Assembly (NCBI GenBank): GCA_014730345.1
Contig: WJIJ01000063.1
Coordinates: 1-50,721, forward strand
Direction: 5' to 3'
Origin: Candidatus Zixiibacteriota bacterium
GTDB lineage: Bacteria > Zixibacteria > MSB-5A5 > UM-FILTER-46-8
Length of the DNA: 50,721 nt
Every line of letters begins with the position of its first letter. Position 1 is the first letter of the stretch. Shown piece after piece: positions 1 to 7,205 of this stretch. The position numbers and the translations under genes were made by a program. The notes beneath the pieces are model-generated. The model saw only the letters and a program-made list of their open reading frames with translations, had not been told where the DNA came from and searched no databases.

Positions 1-43
1 CGGTTTAGGAAACCGCCGCTCTATCCAACTGAGCTACGGGGGC
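1..43 (-). tRNA. tRNA-Arg (CCT), partial at window edge
   Basis: On the minus strand the sequence begins with acceptor arm GCCCCCG, then TA, a D-stem GCTC/GAGC and the anticodon stem GCGGT with loop TTCCTAA, giving anticodon CCT (Arg). The T-arm and 3' acceptor lie beyond the left edge. It lies downstream of apt on the same strand, so it may share that transcript. Confidence 0.9.
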
Positions 44-100
44 GATATTTTATTTTACAATTCACTGCGGACTTGAAGTCCTGCGCTTAGAAGAAATCAA

Positions 101-141
101 CGTGGTTTGGAGGGTTGTACTGCTCATTCAGCCCAACCACG
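101..141 (-). other. Inverted repeat between apt and tRNA-Arg
   Basis: Positions 101-110 and 132-141 form a 10-bp inverted repeat with one mismatch, around a loop of about 21 nt, just after the apt stop codon. There is no following T-run on either strand, so it is not a typical intrinsic terminator. It may be an RNA-processing or stability hairpin between apt and the tRNA. Confidence 0.35.
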
Positions 142-147
142 GAAATT

Positions 148-669
148 TTATTCCGAGCCGTAATCCACGAGGGAGAATATGTTATACCCCTCTAATTTAG
201 AACGTCCTCGCAGAAACGACAATTCTATAATAAACGCTATTATCTCTACTCTCGCTCCTAATGACTCAACTAACCTGGCAGTGGCCGTTGCCGTACCGCC
301 CGTCGCCAGAAGGTCATCCACTATGGCGATTTTATCATCCCTGGACAAGGCGTCTTTATGTATTTCCACCGAGTCCGTACCATACTCCAGTTCATAAGTA
401 GCCGAAACGGTTTCAAAGGGCAGTTTTCCCGGTTTTCGAACTGGTATAAACGGAATATCCAGCATATATGCCAGCGGGGCCCCGAATATAAAACCTCTCG
501 ATTCAATTCCCACTATCGCCGTGACTCCCGATGTTTTTAGTCTATCGTAAATCGCGTCGATTGCGTACCGGAATGCCTCCGGGTTTTGAAGGAGGGTGGT
601 TATATCTCTAAATACGACACCGGTTTTTGGGAAATCCGGGATACTTCTTATAACGCCTGTTAAATCCAT
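148..669 (-). CDS. apt: Adenine phosphoribosyltransferase
   Basis: Converts adenine and PRPP to AMP and pyrophosphate in cytoplasmic purine salvage. The 173-residue product has the usual length. It shows the PRPP-binding signature [13 protein letters not shown] at about residues 116-128, the IESRGFIFG segment at about 55-63 and the N-terminal [15 protein letters not shown] stretch typical of bacterial Apt. The start has a GGAG about 10 nt upstream. It lies 78 nt downstream of acyP, and that gap holds a promoter-like box of its own, so it may be transcribed separately. Assignment is very secure from the motifs. Confidence 0.97.
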   Translation of the reverse strand: MDLTGVIRSIPDFPKTGVVFRDITTLLQNPEAFRYAIDAIYDRLKTSGVTAIVGIESRGFIFGAPLAYMLDIPFIPVRKPGKLPFETVSATYELEYGTDSVEIHKDALSRDDKIAIVDDLLATGGTATATARLVESLGARVEIIAFIIELSFLRGRSKLEGYNIFSLVDYGSE

Positions 670-701
670 TTACGGCTAACTCCAAATTTATTTAAGCTGA
701 T

Positions 702-743
702 ACCGTAATATATTTGATGACCCATGTAAAGTACTTTTTTCAC
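702..743 (-). promoter_or_regulatory. Putative apt promoter with A-tract/TACTT extended -35
   Basis: Minus strand: GTG, an A6 tract and GTAC (743-731), then TTTACA (730-725), a 17-nt spacer and TACGGT (707-702). The -10 is weak, but the upstream box nearly matches the one before the atp operon promoter, which supports a real promoter. Confidence 0.45.
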
Positions 744-747
744 AAAA

Positions 748-1032
748 TTAAGCGTATTCAACGCCGAAACCTCTATATTTCCCGGTATATTCTCCTTTAT
801 CAATGATTATATCGTTCACCGACGCGCTCGGTGGACCAACCTTCAGCTCATCGATAAAATCATTAACCATTCCCTGCTCTCCCTCGATGACCGCTTTAAC
901 ATCACCGGTGGGAAGGTTGGCGACATATCCGCTAACATTGTACTTCGATGCAGTCCGGGTGGCGAACCACCGATAACCAACTCCCTGGACAACGCCTTTG
1001 ATGAGGGCTTCTATATGTACTTTGTTACTCAT
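748..1032 (-). CDS. acyP: Acylphosphatase
   Basis: Hydrolyses carboxyl-phosphate bonds of small acyl phosphates. From the ATG at 1032 the product is 94 residues, the normal size of the family. The signature VQGVGYRWF (about residues 15-23) carries the phosphate-binding Arg21, and the catalytic Asn is Asn39 in GYVANLP. An open frame extends to 1065, but that adds a charged tail not found in the family and buries the start deep in the upstream gene. The chosen ATG overlaps the stop of the LOG-like gene by 8 nt, consistent with translational coupling. Confidence 0.95.
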   Translation of the reverse strand: MSNKVHIEALIKGVVQGVGYRWFATRTASKYNVSGYVANLPTGDVKAVIEGEQGMVNDFIDELKVGPPSASVNDIIIDKGEYTGKYRGFGVEYA

Positions 1033-1495
1033 AACTTCTTTTTGCTCTTCTGATTGCTGTTTCAACTGCTTTTTCGGGATTATCGGTTTTCAGCACAATT
1101 CCGGGAATGTCCCAGCTGTTCAGCGATATTACCGGAACATCGGTTTTCAGGCAAAAGGCGATTTCCGAGAGGGTCCCGTAACTTCCGGAGATTGCGACCG
1201 CCGCGTCAATGGTTCTGACAATGATCATATTCCTCGCTTCGCCGAATCCCGTCAGTATCCGGTAGTCGAGGAACGGGTTCATATTAATAGCATCGGCGTC
1301 CGGCAAAATTCCAACAGTGGTTCCGTTCTTCTTTTTAGCCCCTTTGCAAGCCGCCTCCATAACGCCCCCGCGGCCGCCGCATACCAAAACCGCGCCTGAT
1401 TCGGCGATTAGCGCCCCGACCTTTTCAGCGTGCTGATAAGTTATATCATCGCAAGAACTTGCGCCGATAACTCCGAGATATAATTTATCTTCCAT
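1025..1495 (-). CDS. LOG-like Rossmann protein (TIGR00725-type)
   Basis: From the ATG at 1495 the product is 156 residues. It has the nucleotide-binding fold of LOG/lysine-decarboxylase-like proteins: a GGRGGVM motif at about 40-46 and GSYGTLSE at about 104-111, the second being the form of the PGGxGTxxE motif seen in the TIGR00725 branch. Homologues include phosphoribohydrolases acting on nucleoside monophosphates, but the substrate here is unknown. The frame opens at 1555, but the ATG at 1495 has an AGAGAAG upstream and avoids overlap with the previous gene. It is overlapped at its end by acyP. Confidence 0.82.
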   Translation of the reverse strand: MEDKLYLGVIGASSCDDITYQHAEKVGALIAESGAVLVCGGRGGVMEAACKGAKKKNGTTVGILPDADAINMNPFLDYRILTGFGEARNMIIVRTIDAAVAISGSYGTLSEIAFCLKTDVPVISLNSWDIPGIVLKTDNPEKAVETAIRRAKRSYE

Positions 1496-1511
1496 GAACC
1501 AAACTTCTCTG

Positions 1512-2129
1512 TCAGTTGTTATTTTCCCACCATTCGCGCCACAGGGCGTAATCATCGCCGTTATCGCTCTGGCCGGTAATTCCTAATAGGGCTTTATGAG
1601 ACAATTCCCGGGTTTTCCTGTCATAATTCGGATGGAGATTGTCGATCAACTCGGGAATAGCCGTTATTGCCTGCGGCCCAATTATCTCAAGGTCTTCTGT
1701 GGCTTTCCACACTGTGTCCAGACTACGGCTTTTCAGGCCTTTCTTTAAAATGGGGATAATCGCGGAAAAATCAAAACTTTTTTTACAAGCGGGGCAAAAA
1801 GCGCTTATTTTTTCCAGTTTGGCGCCGCAATTAGAGCAACAGTATCTATACGATGTTCCTGGAAAGAGAGCTTTAAATAATAGATACGCCAGGGCCGCGT
1901 AGGCCGGTATCACAGCCAACACCAACAACCTTGAAGAATCTCGCAAGTTAATGGATTCTATGGGATAACCCAGCATCAATTGAATAATTACTAAAGCCCC
2001 GGTGATTAGTATCAGCGAGATATAAATCACCGCGTTAAGTGGATAATCCTGAAGTTTCAATACAGCCTGTTCTTTGATGATAAAATCCTTCCCTGTATTT
2101 ACCGGGAGAAGTAAATCTATGCCCTGCAT
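1512..2129 (-). CDS. Membrane protein with zinc ribbon and HEAT-like tail
   Basis: About 205 residues from the ATG at 2129. Two hydrophobic segments in the N-terminal half predict membrane anchoring. They are followed by a four-cysteine zinc ribbon (CSNCG and CPAC pairs) and a C-terminal stretch reminiscent of a HEAT/PBS repeat, in which WKATEDLEIIGPQAITAIPEL and the following helix are the repeat-like part. The frame opens at 2195, but that start lies inside the tRNA-Pro gene, so the later ATG is preferred; no clear ribosome-binding site is seen. I do not recognise the family. It sits between tRNA-Pro and the LOG-like gene on the same strand. Confidence 0.7.
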   Translation of the reverse strand: MQGIDLLLPVNTGKDFIIKEQAVLKLQDYPLNAVIYISLILITGALVIIQLMLGYPIESINLRDSSRLLVLAVIPAYAALAYLLFKALFPGTSYRYCCSNCGAKLEKISAFCPACKKSFDFSAIIPILKKGLKSRSLDTVWKATEDLEIIGPQAITAIPELIDNLHPNYDRKTRELSHKALLGITGQSDNGDDYALWREWWENNN

Positions 2130-2162
2130 GCGAATTAAATTAGGCGTTTCTCGGGTTTTTAA

Positions 2163-2236
2163 TCGGGGCGAGAGGATTTGAACCTCCGACTCCACGGACC
2201 CGAACCGTGTGCGCTACCGGACTGCGCTACGCCCCG
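2163..2236 (-). tRNA. tRNA-Pro (CGG)
   Basis: Complete cloverleaf on the minus strand. The acceptor arms CGGGGCG and CGCCCCG pair, the D-stem is GCGC/GCGC, the anticodon stem is CACGG/CCGTG with loop TTCGGGT (anticodon CGG, Pro), and the T-arm reads GGAGGTTCAAATCCTC. The CCA end is not encoded. A promoter lies directly upstream. Confidence 0.97.
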
Positions 2237-2250
2237 ATTTTCAAAAACGG

Positions 2251-2279
2251 AAATTAATTAAAACCTAATATTCTGTCAA
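2251..2279 (-). promoter_or_regulatory. Sigma70-type promoter for tRNA-Pro
   Basis: Minus strand: consensus TTGACA (2279-2274), a 17-nt spacer and TAATTT (2256-2251). The predicted start lies a few nucleotides before the tRNA. It could also drive the following minus-strand genes. Confidence 0.6.
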
Positions 2280-2293
2280 CTAAATTATTCCGA

Positions 2294-2390
2294 TTGTATT
2301 AATAATACTTATTATGTATTATCGGCGAACCGTTTCATTATTAAAATCCACATCAAATAAATTGACCAAAAGCTTAAATTATTTTATATT
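2294..2390 (+). promoter_or_regulatory. Tandem promoter-like elements before the repeat protein
   Basis: Two candidates, both with 17-nt spacers: TTGTAT (2294-2299)/TATTAT (2317-2322), and TTGACC (2362-2367)/TATATT (2385-2390). The second is closer to the gene and slightly better. The whole 2237-2486 interval is strongly AT-rich, so one of the pair may be fortuitous. Confidence 0.45.
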
Positions 2391-2486
2391 AATAAATATT
2401 CTTCTTAAACTTTGGGTAGCATTTTCGGGTCTAACAATCGAATTGGCAAACAAAACACCAACCCCAACTTTAGTGCTGGAGGTCTT

Positions 2487-5400
2487 ATGCAACTGAATCG
2501 CGTGTCTATTGCTCTTTTGAGCGTCCTTTTACTGCTCACATCACAGGCTATCGCCGGAACCGTGGCCGGTATCGTCCAGGATCAGGACGGCAATGCCATC
2601 GGCGGAGCTTTTGTGGGCGCTTTCGATCCCAGGCATCCCCACCTGGTCGATTCCACATTCACCAACGATGCCGGTGAATATAATTTCGACCTGGATGAAG
2701 GGATGTATAAGTTCATGGCTGTCGGCGAGCAGTACCGTGAACAATGGTATGACCATAAACCATCTTTCGAAAGAGCGGATATGGTCCATGTTCCCGGAAA
2801 TGGCGTAGTAGATGATATCAACTTTGCTCTCGAAGGAAATATGCCGCCGCAATTCGGCGGAATCTCCGGAAATGTTCAGGGATTCACTCCTCCGGATACA
2901 TCGGCATTTCCTATTGCCGGGGCGACTATAGCCGTATTCATACCAGAACATAACCGTCCGTTCCGGGTTACAGAATCCGGAAACAACGGCGATTACTTGT
3001 TTGAAGAGCTACCGGTTGGACGCTATATCGTAATGGCCCGAGCCGAAGGTTTTTACCCGCAGTGGTATCCCATGTCCCCAAATCCTGAAGGGGCGCAACC
3101 GGTTGAAGTAATCGAAGGCGGGATTACCGATGGTATTGATTTTCTTCTTGAGGAAGGCGAAATACCAGAGGACGGTATGATATCCGGTTTTGTTTACAGC
3201 CGGGGTGATGATAACCCGCCGCTTCCGGGCGCTGTTGTTTCACTCTTCGTCCGCGAGGGACACGAACCGATTCGCAGGACTGAAGCTGGTGATGACGGTT
3301 ATTATGTATTTGATGATTTACCTCCGGGTGTTTACTTCGTGGAAGCGCGCCACGAGGGATTCCATCCCCAGTGGTTCGATATGAAACCTAACCGCAGAGA
3401 AGCCGATCCCATACCGCTTGAACAGGGCAGTGTCATAGAAGATATTAACTTCGTCCTGGAAGGCGGCGGCGAAGCCGGAAGGATTTCCGGTATGGTTCGC
3501 GCCGAGGAAACTCAACGCCCGCTTCCGGGAGCGCATGTGCTGGTATTTCCGGTCGGTTCTGACGATCCTATCGCGGAAACCCGAGCCGGAGAACAGGGAA
3601 TGTACATGTTCCAGCGCCTACCCACAGGAGAATATCATGTTATAGCGGCCGCGGAAGGTTTCGAGCCCCAGTGGTTCGACCACGTACCGGAAAGGCGTCA
3701 AGCTACCGTGGTGGTTCTGGAGCCCAATTCTCATGTCGATGATATTAACTTCGACCTGCTGGGCGGAGGCGGTCAACATACCGGATTTGCAGGTATGGTC
3801 GTAACACAGGATAATCATGATCCACGGCCGATACCGGGAGCGAGGGTAGAAGTTTTCCATCCTAATGAACCCCGTCCGTTCGCGTTTGGAATTACCAATG
3901 ACCGTGGCGAATATCATATTCAGACTCGTCCGGGCAGGTATATCGCCGTTGCCAAAAAACAACATTTCGAAATGGAATGGTACGAGGAGAAACCGGTAAG
4001 GGAAAGAGCCGATATATTCGTGGTCGAGGAAAACCAGGTTACTGAGCATATTGACTTTACGCTTGCTCCGCACCAGGCTCCCGAGGGCGCAATATTCGGT
4101 ACTACCTACAATGCCGAGAACAATGAGCCGTTGCATCATGTGCGTGTAACCGCCCGGATGATAGACCCGGGTCATGGGCATCGCCGCACATTCAGTCAGC
4201 GTAACGGTTCTTATGAGTTAAACCATCTTCCTGAAGGAAGGTATCTGCTTTTTGCCGAGCATCCGGGATTCTATCCGGTTCATTACCCTGACACCATTGA
4301 AGTTGGTGAAGAACCGGTCGGTCCTATCGATTTCATGCTCGAGGAAATCGTTACCGGCTATATGTCCGGTCATGTTTATTCCGACAATAGCAACGATCCA
4401 ATCTGGAATGCGCGTATAATGGCAGTAAATACCGAGCATCCCCAGGTTCACCGCGTAACTCACAGCCATCGCGACGGTTATTACATCTTCGATGTATTAC
4501 CGGAAGGTTTCTACATGGTTAAGGCCGAAGCGCATGGTTTCCTTCCGCAGGTCTATCCTGACAGCGTGGGGGTATTCGAAGATAATCCCGCCGAAGGAAT
4601 AGATTTTCATCTTAGCGAAGTCGAACTTGGTTCCATAGCAGGATTTGTGCTCGAAGACTCTTCCGGCGCTCCTATTGCCGAAGCGAGAGTACATGCCCAC
4701 CGCCTTGGCGGTCATGGAAATGGACGCGCCGAAACCGGAGATGACGGCTCTTATTTGATTGATGAGCTTATGCCCGGTTATTACCGCTTAACAGCGGCGG
4801 CCCGCGGTTATCATCCCGCCCATTATCCCGATTCGGTATTTCTCGAAAACGGCGGTACCCTCGAAGATATTAACTTCTTCCTGGTTCCTATGCAGGGCGG
4901 CGACGGGCACATTGGCGGTATGGTTACCGACTCTGAGACAGGGAATCCGCTTCCCCGCGGTATGGTGGTAGCTTTCGGTCCGCTGGGCGAAAACGGCAGG
5001 CCGGTTTTCAGAGCGATGACCTATACAAACGAACGCGGTATGTATGCATTTGATAATCTTCCGCGCAATTTCGAGTATCGTATAGCCGCGGGAGCGCCGG
5101 GATATGTCTGCGAATTCTATGACGACGTTTACACCTGGGAAGACGCAACCCCGGTCGTTTGCGATGCCGACGGTATCGATTTCGCTCTCGATCATCATAA
5201 TACCGGATTCTTAAGCATAACCGGTATGATAACCGACAGGGAAGGTCCGGTTCCGGGCGCGGTCCTCTATGCTAATGACGAGGAGAGCAACCTTTACGTA
5301 ACTTTGGCCGATATCGAAGGTTACTTCGCCTTTGAAGACCTTCCGCCGGGAGATTACAGCATCACCGCCACCGATTTCGGTGTCGAAGGAAGCTACCCGG

Positions 5401-5771
5401 GCGGAGTCGAAGTTGTATTCAACGACTATTACGGCGCCGATATTACCCTCGGAACTACGGATGTGGACGAAGGGAATGAAAATGTGATCCCGACGAGGAC
5501 AGCCCTTGTGGGCAACTATCCTAATCCGTTCAACCCGCAAACTTCTATTGAGTTTGAGCTGTCAACTCCCGCGAATGTAGAGATAACTATCTACAATATC
5601 CGCGGTCAGATGGTGAACAAACTGGTCGAAGGTCAATTCGAAGCCGGTACACACGATGTTACCTGGGACAGCGTCGACGAAAATGGCAACGCTGTTTCGG
5701 CAGGCATTTACTTCTATCGCTTCACCGCGGGAGATATTGTTTCGATAGGGAAGATGACCCTGATCAAATAA
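2487..5771 (+). CDS. Secreted ten-repeat carboxypeptidase-regulatory-like protein with FlgD/T9SS-like C-terminal domain
   Basis: The 1094-residue product starts at the ATG at 2487, four nucleotides after a perfect GGAGG; the open frame to 2412 is ignored because a clear signal peptide (about residues 1-23, ending AIA) starts here. It is followed by ten tandem repeats of about 90-105 residues. Each has a GxIxGxV opening strand, a GxYxFxxLPxGxY middle and a closing DINFxLE strand, as in CarboxypepD_reg/CNA-B-like beta-sandwich domains. Repeats 1-5 share a PQW[FY]D-like motif; repeats 6-8 carry YPDS instead. The last 85 residues begin NYPNPFNP and form the FlgD-like Ig domain used as a C-terminal sorting/anchoring region in FCB bacteria. 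A surface, adhesive or scaffold role is inferred. It is monocistronic, with its own terminator. Confidence 0.9.
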   Translation: MQLNRVSIALLSVLLLLTSQAIAGTVAGIVQDQDGNAIGGAFVGAFDPRHPHLVDSTFTNDAGEYNFDLDEGMYKFMAVGEQYREQWYDHKPSFERADMVHVPGNGVVDDINFALEGNMPPQFGGISGNVQGFTPPDTSAFPIAGATIAVFIPEHNRPFRVTESGNNGDYLFEELPVGRYIVMARAEGFYPQWYPMSPNPEGAQPVEVIEGGITDGIDFLLEEGEIPEDGMISGFVYSRGDDNPPLPGAVVSLFVREGHEPIRRTEAGDDGYYVFDDLPPGVYFVEARHEGFHPQWFDMKPNRREADPIPLEQGSVIEDINFVLEGGGEAGRISGMVRAEETQRPLPGAHVLVFPVGSDDPIAETRAGEQGMYMFQRLPTGEYHVIAAAEGFEPQWFDHVPERRQATVVVLEPNSHVDDINFDLLGGGGQHTGFAGMVVTQDNHDPRPIPGARVEVFHPNEPRPFAFGITNDRGEYHIQTRPGRYIAVAKKQHFEMEWYEEKPVRERADIFVVEENQVTEHIDFTLAPHQAPEGAIFGTTYNAENNEPLHHVRVTARMIDPGHGHRRTFSQRNGSYELNHLPEGRYLLFAEHPGFYPVHYPDTIEVGEEPVGPIDFMLEEIVTGYMSGHVYSDNSNDPIWNARIMAVNTEHPQVHRVTHSHRDGYYIFDVLPEGFYMVKAEAHGFLPQVYPDSVGVFEDNPAEGIDFHLSEVELGSIAGFVLEDSSGAPIAEARVHAHRLGGHGNGRAETGDDGSYLIDELMPGYYRLTAAARGYHPAHYPDSVFLENGGTLEDINFFLVPMQGGDGHIGGMVTDSETGNPLPRGMVVAFGPLGENGRPVFRAMTYTNERGMYAFDNLPRNFEYRIAAGAPGYVCEFYDDVYTWEDATPVVCDADGIDFALDHHNTGFLSITGMITDREGPVPGAVLYANDEESNLYVTLADIEGYFAFEDLPPGDYSITATDFGVEGSYPGGVEVVFNDYYGADITLGTTDVDEGNENVIPTRTALVGNYPNPFNPQTSIEFELSTPANVEITIYNIRGQMVNKLVEGQFEAGTHDVTWDSVDENGNAVSAGIYFYRFTAGDIVSIGKMTLIK

Positions 5772-5793
5772 AACCTCGGATCTTTACCTTTAA

Positions 5794-5822
5794 ATCCCGT
5801 CCGCGAGGGCGGGATTTTTTTT
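5794..5822 (+). terminator. Intrinsic terminator after the repeat protein
   Basis: A 9-bp stem (ATCCCGTCC / GGGCGGGAT, one G-T pair) with a GCGA tetraloop is followed by a run of eight T. Textbook rho-independent terminator, 22 nt after the stop codon. Confidence 0.93.
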
Positions 5823-6056
5823 GGGGGCATAGCGCCACTCGAGGATTCCGTGGGTTGATACCCTATGGGCGGACAAGAATCCACAGTTATTCTATAAGTG
5901 ATGCTTTTTATTCCGACCGCAAGCGGCGGGGCGGCTATGAATGGAGATTTGATCACGCCCGCAAGGATTACCTGATAAACCGCCTCTATAAATAGGTCCG
6001 GATTGCAACATCACCTTCTCAAATAATACGGATTTCCCTGTAGAGGACGAATAATA
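5823..6056. other. Unassigned intergenic stretch
   Basis: Between the terminator and the next promoter no reading frame on either strand looks protein-like; the one long minus-strand frame here runs antisense through the end of the repeat protein and has no family features. No tRNA or repeat is recognised. It may be a decayed gene or an unidentified RNA. Confidence 0.4.
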
Positions 6057-6085
6057 TTGACAATCATCCGCCGTTTTACTAATAT
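6057..6085 (+). promoter_or_regulatory. Near-consensus sigma70 promoter
   Basis: TTGACA (6057-6062), 17-nt spacer, TAATAT (6080-6085), about 33 nt before the start codon of the citrate synthase-like gene. A GGGAGG ribosome-binding site follows at about 6108-6113. Confidence 0.8.
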
Positions 6086-6118
6086 CGTTAAGCTTTATGA
6101 AGATAACGGGAGGATTAA

Positions 6119-6883
6119 ATGGCTGATGATAAATGGCATTCGGCTATTACCAGTATAAAAAAAGGCGAAATCGCCATCAGGGGTTACGATGTTACTAAGC
6201 TAATGGGCAACAGGAGCTTCGCCGAGACTATTTATCTGGTATTGAAGGGGGAATTACCCAATGAAGCCGAAGCGAAGATGTTCGAAGCGATACTGACAAG
6301 CTCGGTTGACCACGGAGTTACACCTCCATCGGTACTTGGGGCGCGGACAGTGGCATCCGGAGGAAATCCATTAAACGCGGCTATCGCCGGAGGCGTTTTA
6401 ACAATAGGAGACAGCCATGGGGGTGCCATTGAACAATGCGCGAAATTTTTGCAGGACTGGGCGAAGAAATCGGGTGAGGTTGACGAATTGGCCAAAGAGC
6501 TTGTGCATGAGTTCGTTGCGGGAAAAAAAAGGCTTCCCGGATATGGGCACCGGCTCCATGATGTAGACCCCAGGACGGTGCGATTATTCGACTTAGCAAA
6601 AGAGCTGAATTTTTCCGGCAGGCATATAGAACTGGCCAAAGCGGTCCAGGAGAAGTTCACGGAGATTAAGGGGAAAAGTTTGCCTATCAACGTTGACGGC
6701 GGTATTGCCGCGGTTATCTCGGATATGGGTTTTGATTGGAGATTAGGAAAAGGATTTTTTATAATATCAAGGGTACCCGGACTGGTAGCGCATGTATACG
6801 AAGAAATTACCCGTGAACGCCCTATGCGTAAATTAGGGAACACAAATTGGGAGTATGACGGTCCGGAATTGCGCGAACTGTAA
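6119..6883 (+). CDS. Short citrate synthase-family enzyme (citryl-CoA lyase-like)
   Basis: The 254-residue product belongs to the citrate synthase superfamily and keeps all three catalytic positions: His100 in GDSHGG, His144 in PGYGHRLHDVDPR and Asp193 in INVDGG. It is far shorter than ordinary citrate synthase (about 370-430 residues) and lacks most of the N-terminal large-domain helices. This short architecture is known for citryl-CoA lyases, which cleave citryl-CoA to acetyl-CoA and oxaloacetate in reductive TCA or citrate-cleavage pathways, and for related uncharacterised proteins. No citryl-CoA synthetase or other TCA gene is in the window, so direction and substrate are open. The start has a strong GGGAGG and a near-consensus promoter. 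It precedes the atp operon but ends before a separate promoter. Confidence 0.8.
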   Translation: MADDKWHSAITSIKKGEIAIRGYDVTKLMGNRSFAETIYLVLKGELPNEAEAKMFEAILTSSVDHGVTPPSVLGARTVASGGNPLNAAIAGGVLTIGDSHGGAIEQCAKFLQDWAKKSGEVDELAKELVHEFVAGKKRLPGYGHRLHDVDPRTVRLFDLAKELNFSGRHIELAKAVQEKFTEIKGKSLPINVDGGIAAVISDMGFDWRLGKGFFIISRVPGLVAHVYEEITRERPMRKLGNTNWEYDGPELREL

Positions 6884-6887
6884 GATT

Positions 6888-6930
6888 GTGAAAAAAAGTA
6901 CTTGACACTTTACTAACACAATTTTATTAT
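6888..6930 (+). promoter_or_regulatory. atp operon promoter with A-tract/TACTT extended -35
   Basis: TTGACA (6902-6907), 17-nt spacer, TATTAT (6925-6930). Directly upstream lies GTG, an A7 tract and GTAC (6888-6901), also seen before apt and, in variant form, before the polysaccharide operon. Predicted transcription start is near 6937, giving a very short leader. Confidence 0.8.
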
Positions 6931-6944
6931 AAGAATTCTTTTTC

Positions 6945-6951
6945 GGTGGAG
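6945..6951 (+). promoter_or_regulatory. Ribosome-binding site pointing to a non-ATG atpZ start
   Basis: GGTGGAG, 2 nt before ATC (6954) and 5 nt before ACG (6957). It lies in the short leader directly after the predicted transcription start and is 56 nt from the first ATG at 7008, so it is unlikely to serve that ATG. Confidence 0.5.
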
Positions 6952-6953
6952 TT

Positions 6954-7199
6954 ATCACGAAAAAGAGCAAAAAAGAAGAGAATTACAGCGCTTACCGTCA
7001 GGTAGGAATGGCGGTAACGATTCCGATGTTAATGGCGGCGGGTCCGGCAATCGGATATTTTTTAGGTTCGTTCCTTGATGGCTATTTTGGGACGGAACCG
7101 TACCTGATGATTCTAACGATAATACTCGGATTCGGAGCCTCGTTTATGGAAACGCGGAATTTGATAAAGAGAACAACTCAGGAGAATTCGGACGAATAA
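6954..7199 (+). CDS. atpZ: AtpZ/AtpI-family F0F1 assembly-associated membrane protein, unusual start
   Basis: A small two-helix membrane protein of the AtpZ type that accompanies F-type ATP synthase operons; homologues have been linked to c-ring assembly and cation transport, which I infer only by family. The first ATG in frame is at 7008, giving 63 residues, but the frame is open back to 6933 and encodes a lysine-rich head ending in YRQVG just before the first helix, as in typical AtpZ proteins. No ATG, GTG or TTG exists in that extension. A GGTGGAG at 6945-6951 precedes an ATC at 6954 and an ACG at 6957, so a non-canonical start is likely; 7008 is the conservative alternative. Hydrophobic segments lie at roughly residues 20-40 and 48-65 of the long form. 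Confidence 0.75.
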   Translation: MTKKSKKEENYSAYRQVGMAVTIPMLMAAGPAIGYFLGSFLDGYFGTEPYLMILTIILGFGASFMETRNLIKRTTQENSDE

Positions 7200-7205
7200 C
7201 TGGTA

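Noticed and set aside
101-141. Hairpin after apt as a terminator
   Set aside because: Large loop, one mismatch and no T-run on the transcribed strand, so it is listed only as an inverted repeat.
2487-5450. Recurrent DNA segments in the repeat protein as a CRISPR or satellite array
   Set aside because: The repeats are coding, about 300 nt long and diverged; they reflect protein domain duplication.
5714-5956. 80-codon minus-strand open frame after the repeat protein
   Set aside because: It overlaps the end of the repeat gene and its terminator hairpin antisense, and its translation looks like a shadow frame.
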